Origin: a virus
IMG/VR virus record: IMGVR_UViG_3300045733_000299
Location: 1 to 20,570 of that record
Strand: one strand, 5' to 3'
Length of the DNA: 20,570 nucleotides
The translations under genes were made by a program, and so were the position numbers. The stretch's first letter is position 1, and each line of letters opens with the position of its first letter. Below, piece by piece: positions 8,386 through 15,316 of the stretch. Under the pieces are notes generated by a model, which was given only the letters and a program-made list of their open reading frames with translations, did not search any database and was not told where the DNA came from.

Positions 8386-10410
8386 TTAAATATCTCTATA
8401 TAGACCATCTTTGAATAACATTCTTTTTTCTAAATGTATATTCTTTTTAACAGTAACTGAATATAATTCTCTTAAATAGATCATTACTTGAATCATGGCC
8501 ATGACTCTATCAAAGTTACCATTATCATTATATGCTATTAATTCCTCTAACAATGCTTCTGAAAATATCTTTGTTAGATTTTTATGACCTGGTGCATACT
8601 CTTCATTTAACCAATCCTTTAGTAAACCTATGCCCCAAATCTTCAAAGGTTTGTTCATATGACAACCCTTTAATCGTTTTACTGTCATTACACCTACAAT
8701 ATCCCTGATAATATCAGGCTGATCTGCAAGCATGTAATCACATTTCTTATGCAAAAAGTAATCGAATATTCCTTTATTTTGATTTTCATACATTATCTTA
8801 GCATGAAAATACAAACCTAACATCCTAACTTTCTCATAAAATGTCTCAGCTTTATCTGGCCTACCTGTATATTCTGCTACTGGTAAATCATAATACTGTT
8901 CAAAATTTTGAAACCTTTTATATACTATAGCAGAACCTAAAGAGTCTGTTGTTGATTGATCATAGTCATATGAGTCACAACCTATAACATATAAACCATA
9001 AGGTATTTCCTCTGGAGGATGCTCCCATATAACAACAGCCCCTGCTGGATCATCATTAGCCGAAACTCTATACCTAGTCAAATCTTTATATTTCTTATCT
9101 ATTTCCCACTTAACTACACCATCTTTATCAAAGAATAGATCCCCTACTTGTTTAAATTCTTTAAGTTTAACAGAGTTTCTTATCTCTGCTAAATGTCTCA
9201 TTAAATCTTTTTTAGGAAATATATTACCAGAGATTTGTAATGTAGCTTCCATTGGGTTAAATGGATGCTCAGCGATATGACGATCAATAGAAGCCTTATC
9301 ACTAGAGTTTTCTATTATCTTATCCCTTTGTTGTATGGCCCATAATCTAGCAATATTTATATTAGAATTGCCATTTTGATCCATAAAAGAAATACCATTG
9401 GCATCTTTACCATACATATTATAATACTCTGGTACAAAGAAACCACAACCTTTACCATCTAATGCTCCATCATCCCATATGTTTCTTACAGGTAATGTGT
9501 TATAAGTATCTGGTTCATAGAATAATTGCTTTAATCCTTCATAGTCAGCATCAGCTGTACCACCAGTACCATATGCAATCATTAAACCAAATGCAACGTT
9601 GCCATCTTCTACAGATGGTTGTGCTACCTGCCATGCTTCTTTGAGACCTGGAAATTTTCCAGCCTCTTCCCATATGATAAGTTTGGCTCTTTTACCTCTA
9701 GCCTTCTGTACGTCGTTCTTTAAGCTAACCCCAATAATTTCAGAAGCCCATCCCTTCTCTGCATATATACCATAGTCATCACCAGATCTAGAAATAAAAG
9801 ATGCACGTTTGTGCATTACTGTATTCTTACCTTGTCTCCTTTTACCCCATGCTGTATTAGTGTCGATAAAACTCATCATATCCCAAGCTTTATTCAACAC
9901 ACCATCCTTTGTTAAAAATTCTGCTTCAGCAGCAATGGCATAAGATTTAGACCTTGGTATACAATAAAAATTTCTACACATCATTGAAGCTGCTTTAAAA
10001 GAATAACCAGCTCCACGTTTTTTAATAACAACTAAATGTTTACCTTTTTCTTCAGCATCTTCTATTGCTTCAAAATAGGCTCTATCATAATCATAGTATT
10101 TAGGAAATTGCTCTGGTCTATCTACAGCTTTCCTTTTACGTCCATAAGGATCAGTAAACTCTCTTTCCTTGGTTATAATTATTCTGCTATAATTTAAATA
10201 AAAATAAAAATAACCAGATATATATTCCCCATCTTCTGTAGTATAACCAAATATAGAACGACGAAGCTCCTCGTCCCAATACTTCATATAAGCTTTGGTA
10301 CCAACAGGAGCATTAGTGTAATAACCATACTGTTCGTAAGTTATTGCAGCTTGTCTAAACTTTGAACTATCGTCACAAAATTTTACTTCTACATCATGTA
10401 AATATTCCAT
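8386..10410 (-). CDS. terL: Terminase large subunit (ATPase and nuclease)
   Basis: 674 aa. TerL docks on the portal, pumps DNA into the prohead and cuts concatemers. Visible motifs: Walker A-like VIKKRGAGYSFKAA (residues 128-141), Walker B LIIWEEAG (244-251) with adjacent catalytic Glu, and coupling motif AYGTGG (279-284). An RNase H-type nuclease follows: VIGCDSYDYD (Asp479), MYENQNKG (Glu542) and NFDRVMAM (Asp634) are the likely metal ligands. The ATG overlaps the stop of the upstream gene as TAATG, so translation is probably coupled to the putative small terminase. All key residues are present. Confidence 0.93.
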   Translation of the reverse strand: MEYLHDVEVKFCDDSSKFRQAAITYEQYGYYTNAPVGTKAYMKYWDEELRRSIFGYTTEDGEYISGYFYFYLNYSRIIITKEREFTDPYGRKRKAVDRPEQFPKYYDYDRAYFEAIEDAEEKGKHLVVIKKRGAGYSFKAASMMCRNFYCIPRSKSYAIAAEAEFLTKDGVLNKAWDMMSFIDTNTAWGKRRQGKNTVMHKRASFISRSGDDYGIYAEKGWASEIIGVSLKNDVQKARGKRAKLIIWEEAGKFPGLKEAWQVAQPSVEDGNVAFGLMIAYGTGGTADADYEGLKQLFYEPDTYNTLPVRNIWDDGALDGKGCGFFVPEYYNMYGKDANGISFMDQNGNSNINIARLWAIQQRDKIIENSSDKASIDRHIAEHPFNPMEATLQISGNIFPKKDLMRHLAEIRNSVKLKEFKQVGDLFFDKDGVVKWEIDKKYKDLTRYRVSANDDPAGAVVIWEHPPEEIPYGLYVIGCDSYDYDQSTTDSLGSAIVYKRFQNFEQYYDLPVAEYTGRPDKAETFYEKVRMLGLYFHAKIMYENQNKGIFDYFLHKKCDYMLADQPDIIRDIVGVMTVKRLKGCHMNKPLKIWGIGLLKDWLNEEYAPGHKNLTKIFSEALLEELIAYNDNGNFDRVMAMIQVMIYLRELYSVTVKKNIHLEKRMLFKDGLYRDI

Positions 10411-10949
10411 TATTCTATTCCATAATCAAAATCATCCCTTGGGAGCTCATATAATCCTATGTCACCACCACCTCTAACATTAGAGGATTCAGACTGTTCT
10501 CTCTTAACCATATCTTCTAATATACCTAAAGACTTTACTATACCTGCTACTTCTTTCAAATTAGAAGAAAGATCTCTAGAAGAATATACTGGTTTACCAT
10601 AGTTATCTTTCAAAGAAAAATCTACTGTATCAAAATATTCAGCTAATTTATCTGCTGCTCTTTTAGCAGACCTTAGTAATCTAGAGTTAGTAGTTTGTTT
10701 TAATTCTTTATACTTTTCAATGGCTTTTATTATATCTTCGTCAGGTACCCATTTATCACCCATAAAATCTTTTACAAGAACATTTTCTCGCTCAATATCT
10801 TTATAAGCCCTGTATGGATTATTGACGGATTCATCACATAAGAAAACCACATAAGATATTTCTTTAGTGGCTTTATGTTTGTCTTTACCTTTATCTCTAT
10901 CCCAAAGTAACCTAAACTCTGGTATAACTAACGAGTTGGCATTAAGCAC
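10410..10949 (-). CDS. Putative small terminase subunit; start displaced by homing gene
   Basis: 179 aa from the GTG at 10949. The protein is helical and charged with no enzyme motif. Its position immediately before terL, coupled by TAATG, is the usual place of the small terminase subunit, which recognises phage DNA for packaging; no HTH is evident, so this stays tentative. The reading frame is open further upstream through VFDIENNKVVLNANS, and the strong Shine-Dalgarno AGGAGGG sits 7 nt before an ATC codon at 10982-10980, not before the GTG. The real start may therefore be upstream and non-canonical. Confidence 0.8.
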   Translation of the reverse strand: MLNANSLVIPEFRLLWDRDKGKDKHKATKEISYVVFLCDESVNNPYRAYKDIERENVLVKDFMGDKWVPDEDIIKAIEKYKELKQTTNSRLLRSAKRAADKLAEYFDTVDFSLKDNYGKPVYSSRDLSSNLKEVAGIVKSLGILEDMVKREQSESSNVRGGGDIGLYELPRDDFDYGIE

Positions 10950-10996
10950 AACTTTGTTATTCTCTATATCAAAAACCTGGATGGTTCGTCCCTCCT
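10950..10996 (-). promoter_or_regulatory. In-frame 5' extension with strong SD and an ATC where a start is expected
   Basis: AGGAGGG (10996-10990) is followed by ACGAACC and then ATC CAG GTT TTT GAT ATA GAG, in frame with the downstream gene. The encoded IQVFD echoes MQVFD, the first five residues of the homing endonuclease. Spacing from SD to ATC is ideal, but ATC is not a normal start codon. The frame is also continuous with the endonuclease frame across its TAG stop. Confidence 0.65.
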
Positions 10997-11567
10997 ATTC
11001 TGTTTTATATTTCCAAATAAATCCTCCAGCAGATATTCTTACATTTTTACACACTAGATGAATATTTGTCGAATTAATTAATAAATTTCTAGATGCTGAT
11101 ATTATACTATCCCATTCTTTAATAAAATTAACCTGTTTATCAAATTGATAAATAATTTTATTATTTGTTCTACGACCAATACCAGATCTTCTTATTTTTT
11201 CTATTGCTTCTTCTGAATGTTTATAACCTCTATTTAAATAAGCAAAAGGTTGTATATTATATTTTGGTTTATATGAATCTATATAACTTTGTTCTAATTT
11301 CATTAATATAGTTATATCTTTTATTGGTAATATATGAAGTATTTTAAATTCAAAATTATTAATACCATATTTATTTATAGCACTTTGTAAATGTTTATTT
11401 AGGTGGTTATTTCTAAATAGTAAATTTCTATGATACCATAGTCTACGATATAAATTTTTTGCAGATCCTACATAACAATCGTTGTTTACATTATTTATTA
11501 TAATATAAACTCCAGGTTTATCATATAAATATTTTCTAAACTTATTTAAACTATCAAATACTTGCAT
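10995..11567 (-). CDS. GIY-YIG homing endonuclease with NUMOD-type DNA-binding tail
   Basis: 190 aa. GIY-YIG module: GVYIIINN (residues 19-26), CYVGSAKNLYRRL (31-43) with the YVG motif and Arg41/42, and LMKLEQSYIDSYKPKYN with catalytic Glu92. A NUMOD3-like segment (RGYKHSEEAIEKIRRSG) and a NUMOD1-like tail (IYQFDKQVNFIKEWDSIISA to GGFIWKY) follow, typical of nicking homing endonucleases. These cut homologous DNA lacking the gene so that it spreads. No RNA splicing core fits around it, so it seems free-standing. It sits between two virion-block genes and uses a TAATG junction that probably belonged to the downstream gene. Confidence 0.92.
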   Translation of the reverse strand: MQVFDSLNKFRKYLYDKPGVYIIINNVNNDCYVGSAKNLYRRLWYHRNLLFRNNHLNKHLQSAINKYGINNFEFKILHILPIKDITILMKLEQSYIDSYKPKYNIQPFAYLNRGYKHSEEAIEKIRRSGIGRRTNNKIIYQFDKQVNFIKEWDSIISASRNLLINSTNIHLVCKNVRISAGGFIWKYKTE

Positions 11568-11962
11568 TAATTATTATATGCTACCCAACCATCCCATATC
11601 ATATTTATCTTTTCATAATCCCCTATTTCATATGCTTCGTCAATAACATGTTTAGCAGACTCTACAGTGGGAACTTGAAAGCCTAAAGTTGTAACCATCA
11701 TTATAGTTACATCTACTATATTTTCTAATAATATATTTTTACGAGTTTCTACCCTCATAGCCTTATTTTTATAATTACCTTTTTGTGTAAAAGCCCCAAT
11801 ATACGGAAACCGAACACCTTCTTCTATGGAAGGGTCGGTCACCAAATATTTGAGATATGCAAAAGGCGCATCTATTATGGCCTTACAAATTCTTACATCT
11901 ATTGAATTATTTAAAGCTAACTCTTTGATTAACTTATCATAATTATTTTTTATCGGTGCCAA
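11567..11962 (-). CDS. Small conserved-type protein before terminase genes, unknown
   Basis: 131 aa with a TTG start (11962-11960), the only initiator in frame giving the full N-terminus; it overlaps the end of the previous gene by 20 nt. The sequence is helical, then VRFPYIGAFTQK, a strand-turn-strand recalling the GFGTF segment of HU/IHF proteins. Crassvirales carry IHF-like genes, but the resemblance is short and I would not assign it. Its TAA overlaps the ATG of the homing endonuclease. Ancestrally it was probably coupled to the small-terminase-like gene. Confidence 0.8.
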   Translation of the reverse strand: MAPIKNNYDKLIKELALNNSIDVRICKAIIDAPFAYLKYLVTDPSIEEGVRFPYIGAFTQKGNYKNKAMRVETRKNILLENIVDVTIMMVTTLGFQVPTVESAKHVIDEAYEIGDYEKINMIWDGWVAYNN

Positions 11963-12167
11963 AGCCTATTGCTCCTTTTTTCTCTGTCATTATATGTTCT
12001 ACACTAGACCTTTTTTCTCTAGCAAATATTGGAATTCTACATATATCTAAGGTATATCTAGTTGTACCAGTCTCATTGTATATATTTTTATCAATGTCTA
12101 TCCAAGTAACAGTATTATGAAACTCCCTTTGAATATGCACTATTGATCTTAATACTCTTTTCAACAT
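11943..12167 (-). CDS. Small basic protein of unknown function
   Basis: 74 aa, rich in Arg and Lys at both ends, with the central segment TRYTLDICRIPIFAREKR. It overlaps the 3' end of the winged-helix gene by 53 nt and the 5' end of the 131-aa gene by 20 nt, filling a gap that would otherwise be empty in a very compact block. The ATG has an A-rich leader without SD. No family is recognised. The overlaps and protein-like composition support it, but the length leaves some doubt. Confidence 0.6.
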   Translation of the reverse strand: MLKRVLRSIVHIQREFHNTVTWIDIDKNIYNETGTTRYTLDICRIPIFAREKRSSVEHIMTEKKGAIGFGTDKK

Positions 12168-12540
12168 TTGTTTTCTTTTTATTTAATATGAGTATAAAGT
12201 TTATCTTCACTTCCTCTTTCTTTAGTTCTTCGTTATACTCTATTGTAGGTTTAATATTGTCATTAATAACCCATTTATTTTTGTCATTTTTAACAATCAA
12301 ACCTTTCTCTTTTATAGTACTTAAATACCTACTTAAATTTGCTTCACTTATACCTAGATCTGTTTTAATAATATCCCTGATTTTTCTATCGTTGACATTA
12401 CCTTCAAACCCAACTGAATCTGCTTTAAATAAATAGGAAAGTACTTCAACCTCCCGATTGGAAAGCTGAAGTACCCCATTAAGAATATTTACAAAGTCTA
12501 AATAGAATTTATCTTTGTCGACTTTTTTATACAAGTTCAT
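12115..12540 (-). CDS. Winged-helix DNA-binding-type protein
   Basis: 141 aa. Residues about 22-85 look like a winged helix: LSNREVEVLSYLFKAD, then KIRDIIKTDLGISEANLSRYLSTIKEKGLIVKND, with the turn at LGIS and a recognition helix ANLSRYLSTIKEKG, followed by a wing. The C-terminus (EELKKEEVKINFILILNKKK) is charged then hydrophobic. It overlaps the stop of the Zn-ribbon gene by 14 nt. It could be a phage transcription regulator. Being close to terL it is also a rival candidate for the small terminase subunit, since those usually contain an HTH. Confidence 0.8.
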   Translation of the reverse strand: MNLYKKVDKDKFYLDFVNILNGVLQLSNREVEVLSYLFKADSVGFEGNVNDRKIRDIIKTDLGISEANLSRYLSTIKEKGLIVKNDKNKWVINDNIKPTIEYNEELKKEEVKINFILILNKKKTNVEKSIKINSAYSKGVS

Positions 12541-13246
12541 AAAATACAGTGGTTTCTAATTCACAGTTAGTACACTTAAGATTTAACTTTGTCTCTTCTG
12601 CTACTGGGAAAAATAAACCATATCTCATTCTATGAATTGGATTTTTGAAATGACACAAACCACATTCGAAAGTAAGTATACCTTCAGGTACACTATATGC
12701 ATTATCTGGAACTGGAATTTCATCTTTTGGTTCTTCCTTTGCAGTTTCATCTTCTGTTGGAAATGTACTAACTTCTTCAATGACATTTTCTACTGTAGTA
12801 GAACATTCCTCACAATTACCACAATGAATCTTATTCCTTTCCTTCCATTCCTCTGGCATATTATTGAAGTCCTCTACCTGTGGTTCTTCTTTGACTTCTT
12901 TGTTAATTGCTGGATGTGCTACATCACAAGGCTGCCAATTCTTCATAGAATAGTCTTCTTTAACTTCTTCAAGACCTATATCATAATTTTGTCTGAGAGA
13001 ATTTAACTTAGGTTCTTCTATATATTCAAAATAATCACCCATGTTAGCCCAAACTATTGCAGGATCTATAGCAACTGCAAAACCTGAATAGTAATAACTA
13101 CTATCAGCTATATCTTCTTCTCTATTTACACTAACGTACTTCCCGCTAGCGGAATCAAATTTTAATACTGCACCAGCAGGTATACCAAGTATATTATTTA
13201 CTGTAGTTACAGGTTTAAAATCATTATTCTTTATCATATCTTCCAT
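12527..13246 (-). CDS. Zinc-ribbon protein of unknown function
   Basis: 239 aa in three parts. Residues 10-80 form a beta-type domain with GIPAGAVLKFDSASGKYV. Residues 85-190 are acidic, Pro/Glu-rich linker containing CGNCEEC (142-148). The C-terminus is a zinc ribbon with CGLC (195-198) and CTNC (225-228). Two initiators are possible, MEDMIK at 13246 or ATG three codons later. It is followed with overlap by the winged-helix gene. A small structural or regulatory protein is possible; I do not recognise the family. Confidence 0.8.
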   Translation of the reverse strand: MEDMIKNNDFKPVTTVNNILGIPAGAVLKFDSASGKYVSVNREEDIADSSYYYSGFAVAIDPAIVWANMGDYFEYIEEPKLNSLRQNYDIGLEEVKEDYSMKNWQPCDVAHPAINKEVKEEPQVEDFNNMPEEWKERNKIHCGNCEECSTTVENVIEEVSTFPTEDETAKEEPKDEIPVPDNAYSVPEGILTFECGLCHFKNPIHRMRYGLFFPVAEETKLNLKCTNCELETTVFYELV

Positions 13247-13250
13247 ATTC

Positions 13251-13502
13251 TTACTTCTTAAATAAACTTATTATTGGTTTAACTAACTCTAACACACCTG
13301 CTGTAAAATAGAACTTATTAAGTTGTTCTGTTGTATACCAGAAATTATAGTCCTTATTCTTATTGTTTTTATCAATATCAATATTGACTTTATACTGTGG
13401 TACCTGTGTAAACTTATCAATTCTTTCTTTTACAATTGTGCCTTTTACTAACCCCCAGGCTGTAAAGACATACACTTTATCATTAACTGTTGCTGCTTTC
13501 AT
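13251..13502 (-). CDS. Small protein, unknown function
   Basis: 83 aa, basic, starting MKAATVNDKVYVFTAWGLVKG. The N-terminal half alternates hydrophobic and charged residues like a small SH3-like barrel (VYVFTAWGLVKGTIV then YKVNIDID); the C-terminal helix is amphipathic. The ATG follows GGGAG of the upstream 45-aa gene, which can act as Shine-Dalgarno. Four nt separate its stop from the next gene. No family is recognised. Confidence 0.75.
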   Translation of the reverse strand: MKAATVNDKVYVFTAWGLVKGTIVKERIDKFTQVPQYKVNIDIDKNNKNKDYNFWYTTEQLNKFYFTAGVLELVKPIISLFKK

Positions 13503-13505
13503 ATC

Positions 13506-13643
13506 TTATCTCCCTTGACCAACATATGGTTTACTATAATGTTTAGAATTCTTATTAGTACTTTGCTTTGTTTTAGCATGTACCCCATGTCCCCTTTTCT
13601 TATCATTAAGGACTCTTTTACCATTACCTGTAGCCTGTGCCAT
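13506..13643 (-). CDS. 45-aa basic Gly/Lys-rich protein
   Basis: Open from ATG 13643 to TAA 13508-13506: MAQATGNGKRVLNDKKRG continuing to a GQGR C-terminus. It is strongly basic, Gly/Asn/Lys-rich and probably unstructured or nucleic-acid-binding. Its stop lies 3 nt before the ATG of the 83-aa gene, and its last codons supply that gene's GGGAG. The sequence has the look of a small conserved protein of gut phages rather than a chance frame, though no function can be given. Confidence 0.7.
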   Translation of the reverse strand: MAQATGNGKRVLNDKKRGHGVHAKTKQSTNKNSKHYSKPYVGQGR

Positions 13644-13646
13644 TAC

Positions 13647-13787
13647 TTAATAGATTATATAATTTACTAACCTTGGTTCTACGTCTCTAATTCTAATAAC
13701 TTTTATTCGTTTAACCTTTTTAGGTTTCACTCTTTTAATCTTTGCCTTTTCCGGCACTCTTACTATTCTTACTAATTTTATTTTCAT
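13647..13787 (-). CDS. 46-aa highly basic protein
   Basis: ATG at 13787, TAA at 13649-13647. Residues 1-35 alternate hydrophobic and Lys/Arg (IKLVRIVRVPEKAKIKRVK), with net charge strongly positive and no acidic run. The 5' third overlaps the zinc-ribbon micro-ORF in another frame by 53 nt, and its stop is 3 nt before the next ATG. A basic DNA- or RNA-associated peptide is possible. It could be fortuitous, but without it the spacing of the block would break. Confidence 0.5.
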   Translation of the reverse strand: MKIKLVRIVRVPEKAKIKRVKPKKVKRIKVIRIRDVEPRLVNYIIY

Positions 13788-13905
13788 CTTGTTCTTTTTT
13801 AACTATTACTATATTAAATTCAACACCACACACACAAACATACTGAATAACTGATTCTTGTATAATGATCTTATGCTCACAATGTGGACAAACTAATTCT
13901 CTCAT
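13735..13905 (-). CDS. 56-aa zinc-ribbon microprotein
   Basis: ATG 13905, TAA 13737-13735. The N-terminus reads MRELVCPHCEHK and a second pair CVCG lies at residues 24-27, giving a compact Cys4 zinc knuckle over 30 residues, followed by a Lys/Ser-rich tail. Its ATG overlaps the stop of the upstream membrane microprotein as TAATG. The last 53 nt also encode the start of the basic 46-aa ORF in a different frame. The complete CxxC pair and the coupling make it credible. Confidence 0.7.
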   Translation of the reverse strand: MRELVCPHCEHKIIIQESVIQYVCVCGVEFNIVIVKKEQDENKISKNSKSAGKGKD

Positions 13906-14054
13906 TACCTATGTATTATATATATACGCCTTTTAACCTTTACCTTAGGTTCCCTAGGTTCTCTTACAGGTTCCTTGTCCATGTCCCTGCCTACTAATAC
14001 CCCAACACCAAATGCTGCTGCTACTAATATTACTGTTGTTAAAAACCACACCAT
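13905..14054 (-). CDS. 49-aa single-pass membrane protein
   Basis: ATG 14054 after AAAGGAATAATT (AAGGA Shine-Dalgarno), TAA 13907-13905. One TM helix (WFLTTVILVAAAFGVGVLVG, residues 3-22) precedes an Arg/Lys/Pro-rich tail (REPREPKVKVKRR). By the positive-inside rule the tail faces the cytoplasm. It lies between another membrane protein gene and the zinc microprotein. Function unknown. Confidence 0.7.
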   Translation of the reverse strand: MVWFLTTVILVAAAFGVGVLVGRDMDKEPVREPREPKVKVKRRIYIIHR

Positions 14055-14069
14055 AATTATTCCTTTCTT

Positions 14070-14297
14070 TTAAACTATTCTGTATTCACCTAAATGTTCA
14101 TTATATGCCCTCATTATAAAATCATCTAAGGTTTCTTCTGCACCACGCAATGTAATATCAACTGCATATATAAGCCTTTGGGGCTTCTTTTCAAACCACA
14201 GATGAAACATTATATTGCTTGCTAAAGCAGCAGTTAACACCCATGGAAACAATATCAAACAATCTACTATAGTCATACTACTTATTTTAAATACCAT
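14070..14297 (-). CDS. 75-aa single-pass membrane protein
   Basis: The N-terminal 33 residues contain one TM helix (CLILFPWVLTAALASNIMF), then FEKKPQR and a soluble, mildly acidic C-terminal domain of about 35 residues (RGAEETLDDFIMRAYNEHLG). Probably N-out, C-in. It is the first gene after the terminator at 14372-14404, so it may begin a transcription unit; a weak promoter candidate lies just upstream. No family is recognised. Confidence 0.7.
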   Translation of the reverse strand: MVFKISSMTIVDCLILFPWVLTAALASNIMFHLWFEKKPQRLIYAVDITLRGAEETLDDFIMRAYNEHLGEYRIV

Positions 14298-14305
14298 TGT
14301 TATAC

Positions 14306-14338
14306 CACTATAACGTATGAGTTACAATAATGTTACAA
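14306..14338 (-). promoter_or_regulatory. Possible promoter with duplicated TTGTAAC
   Basis: On the minus strand two copies of TTGTAAC, 11 nt apart start to start, precede GTTATAGTGG, which ends about 10 nt before the ATG of the 75-aa gene. The first copy and TATAGT are about 20 nt apart, close to the -33/-7 spacing of Bacteroidota promoters. It lies just downstream of a terminator, a sensible place to restart transcription. The -7 match is imperfect. Confidence 0.35.
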
Positions 14339-14371
14339 TTATGATGAATTATTTTATTATTGATATAAAAT

Positions 14372-14404
14372 AAAAAGGCCCCTCTTGTGGAGGAGCCCTT
14401 TTAA
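14372..14404 (-). terminator. Intrinsic terminator dividing the minus-strand block
   Basis: Read on the minus strand, GGCTCCTC pairs with GAGGGGCC (one G-U pair) around loop CACAA, followed by TTTTTATTTTAT. The flanking AAAA/TTTT tracts make it near-symmetric, but the better U-run serves the minus strand. It follows the 21-aa basic peptide gene. Confidence 0.8.
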
Positions 14405-14423
14405 ACTGTGATGTTTAGTGTGA

Positions 14424-14489
14424 TTATTTCTTTTTACCGCTTTTAGGTTTCATTGAACCTGATTTGCCACTCTTTGGTTTGCAAGCCAT
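14424..14489 (-). CDS. 21-aa Lys/Ser/Gly peptide with a perfect Shine-Dalgarno
   Basis: ATG 14489, TAA 14426-14424, encoding MACKPKSGKSGSMKPKSG and KKK. The element KPKSGK occurs twice, and the peptide carries a net charge of about +8. It is preceded at ideal distance by AAGGAGGT and followed by an intrinsic terminator, so it has all the signals of a separately and strongly translated gene. A tiny basic peptide may bind DNA, RNA or capsid interior; its role is unknown. Confidence 0.65.
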   Translation of the reverse strand: MACKPKSGKSGSMKPKSGKKK

Positions 14490-14492
14490 AGA

Positions 14493-14500
14493 CACCTCCT
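14493..14500 (-). promoter_or_regulatory. Consensus ribosome binding site AGGAGGTG
   Basis: Minus-strand AGGAGGTG ends 3 nt before the ATG of the 21-aa peptide. It is the strongest Shine-Dalgarno in the window, where most genes have AT-rich leaders without SD, and it fixes the start of this very short gene. Confidence 0.7.
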
Positions 14501-14529
14501 TTTTAGGTAACTTTATTAATTGTTATAAA

Positions 14530-14970
14530 TTATGCCTTCACCGGTTTAAATGGTGTAGGTTTAAACGTAGCTGTAGGTTCACCCTCTTTAGGTGCAGCCT
14601 TAGCAGCCTGTTTGTCCTTAATTGCCTTGATGATAGTCCCAACCAACAACTCAATTACACCTTTAAATATAAGTGCATTCTCATCTGATTCAAGGCCAGG
14701 AATCTTAACCAACGAAGCAATCAAATCTGCAGCAATAACTTCTGACAATTCTATGTCTTCTGCAATAACTGCATCAACTAATTCACCTAGTTTAAGTTTT
14801 AATTCTTCATCTAATTTATCAATATAAGAATCATCAATAAATGAAATCACTGCCTTAAACACAAAACCATCCAAAAACTCTGGAATACCTTTGAGTTTAG
14901 CTGTATCATCTAGTAAACCAGACAAATACTTTTCCTGTTCTAATGTTAAAATACCTTTATTACTTGCCAT
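14530..14970 (-). CDS. Helical protein of unknown function
   Basis: 146 aa. Residues 1-115 are helical with a regular hydrophobic pattern (ILTLEQEKYLSGLLDDTAKLKG, then IELLVGTIIKAIKDK). The C-terminus is an Ala/Pro/Lys tail (PTATFKPTPFKPVKA). There is no signal or clear TM segment. The pattern looks like a small protein that recurs in Bacteroidales phages, but I know no function. It is separated by 27 nt from the 59-aa helical gene upstream, with which it shares composition. Confidence 0.8.
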   Translation of the reverse strand: MASNKGILTLEQEKYLSGLLDDTAKLKGIPEFLDGFVFKAVISFIDDSYIDKLDEELKLKLGELVDAVIAEDIELSEVIAADLIASLVKIPGLESDENALIFKGVIELLVGTIIKAIKDKQAAKAAPKEGEPTATFKPTPFKPVKA

Positions 14971-14997
14971 ATTAATATGTTTAAATTATTATTATTA

Positions 14998-15177
14998 TTA
15001 TTTCTGCAATTCTGCAATAGCCAGCTTGAGTGCATCATATGTTGCAACATCACCTGGTGTTTCTACTTTACCACTGTCAATCAAAAACTGTTTGTTAGCT
15101 TCCTTACCTTTTTCAAGCAGAGCAACTAACTCTATAAGTTTAGCGATTAACTTATCTTTATTTTCCTTTAAACTCAT
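14998..15177 (-). CDS. 59-aa helical protein
   Basis: ATG 15177, then TAA TAA TAA in tandem from 15000. MSLKENKDKLIAKLIELVAL and the following residues form a long amphipathic helix with heptad-like Leu/Ile spacing. A short hinge (SGKVETPGDV) and a second helix (YDALKLAIAELQK) follow. Probably a small coiled-coil protein. It sits just before the 146-aa helical gene, so the two may act together. No family is recognised. Confidence 0.7.
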   Translation of the reverse strand: MSLKENKDKLIAKLIELVALLEKGKEANKQFLIDSGKVETPGDVATYDALKLAIAELQK

Positions 15178-15209
15178 AATATTATATTTATGTTTTATTA
15201 TTAATAACT

Positions 15210-15311
15210 AGTTATGATCCTCTATAATTATTTTATATATTTTTTCTGAAATATTATTTCGGATGTTATTAAGGCTGCACAAAATGCTAGCCATATTATT
15301 ACTATACCCAT
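15210..15311 (-). CDS. 33-aa single-pass membrane microprotein
   Basis: ATG 15311, TAG 15212-15210. A hydrophobic segment (MGIVIIWLAFCAALI) is followed by a basic/acidic tail (FQKKYKIIIEDHN). It begins 5 nt after the HNH gene stop. The ATG is preceded by TTAAGAAAA. It resembles other one-helix microproteins of this block in layout (short N-terminus, TM, Lys-rich tail). The short length leaves uncertainty. Confidence 0.45.
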
Positions 15312-15316
15312 TTTTC

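Noticed and set aside
10950-11567. Group I or II intron or intein carrying the GIY-YIG gene
   Set aside because: The nuclease frame fills the whole insertion between the 131-aa gene and the SD, leaving no room for a ribozyme core, and no intein blocks are present.
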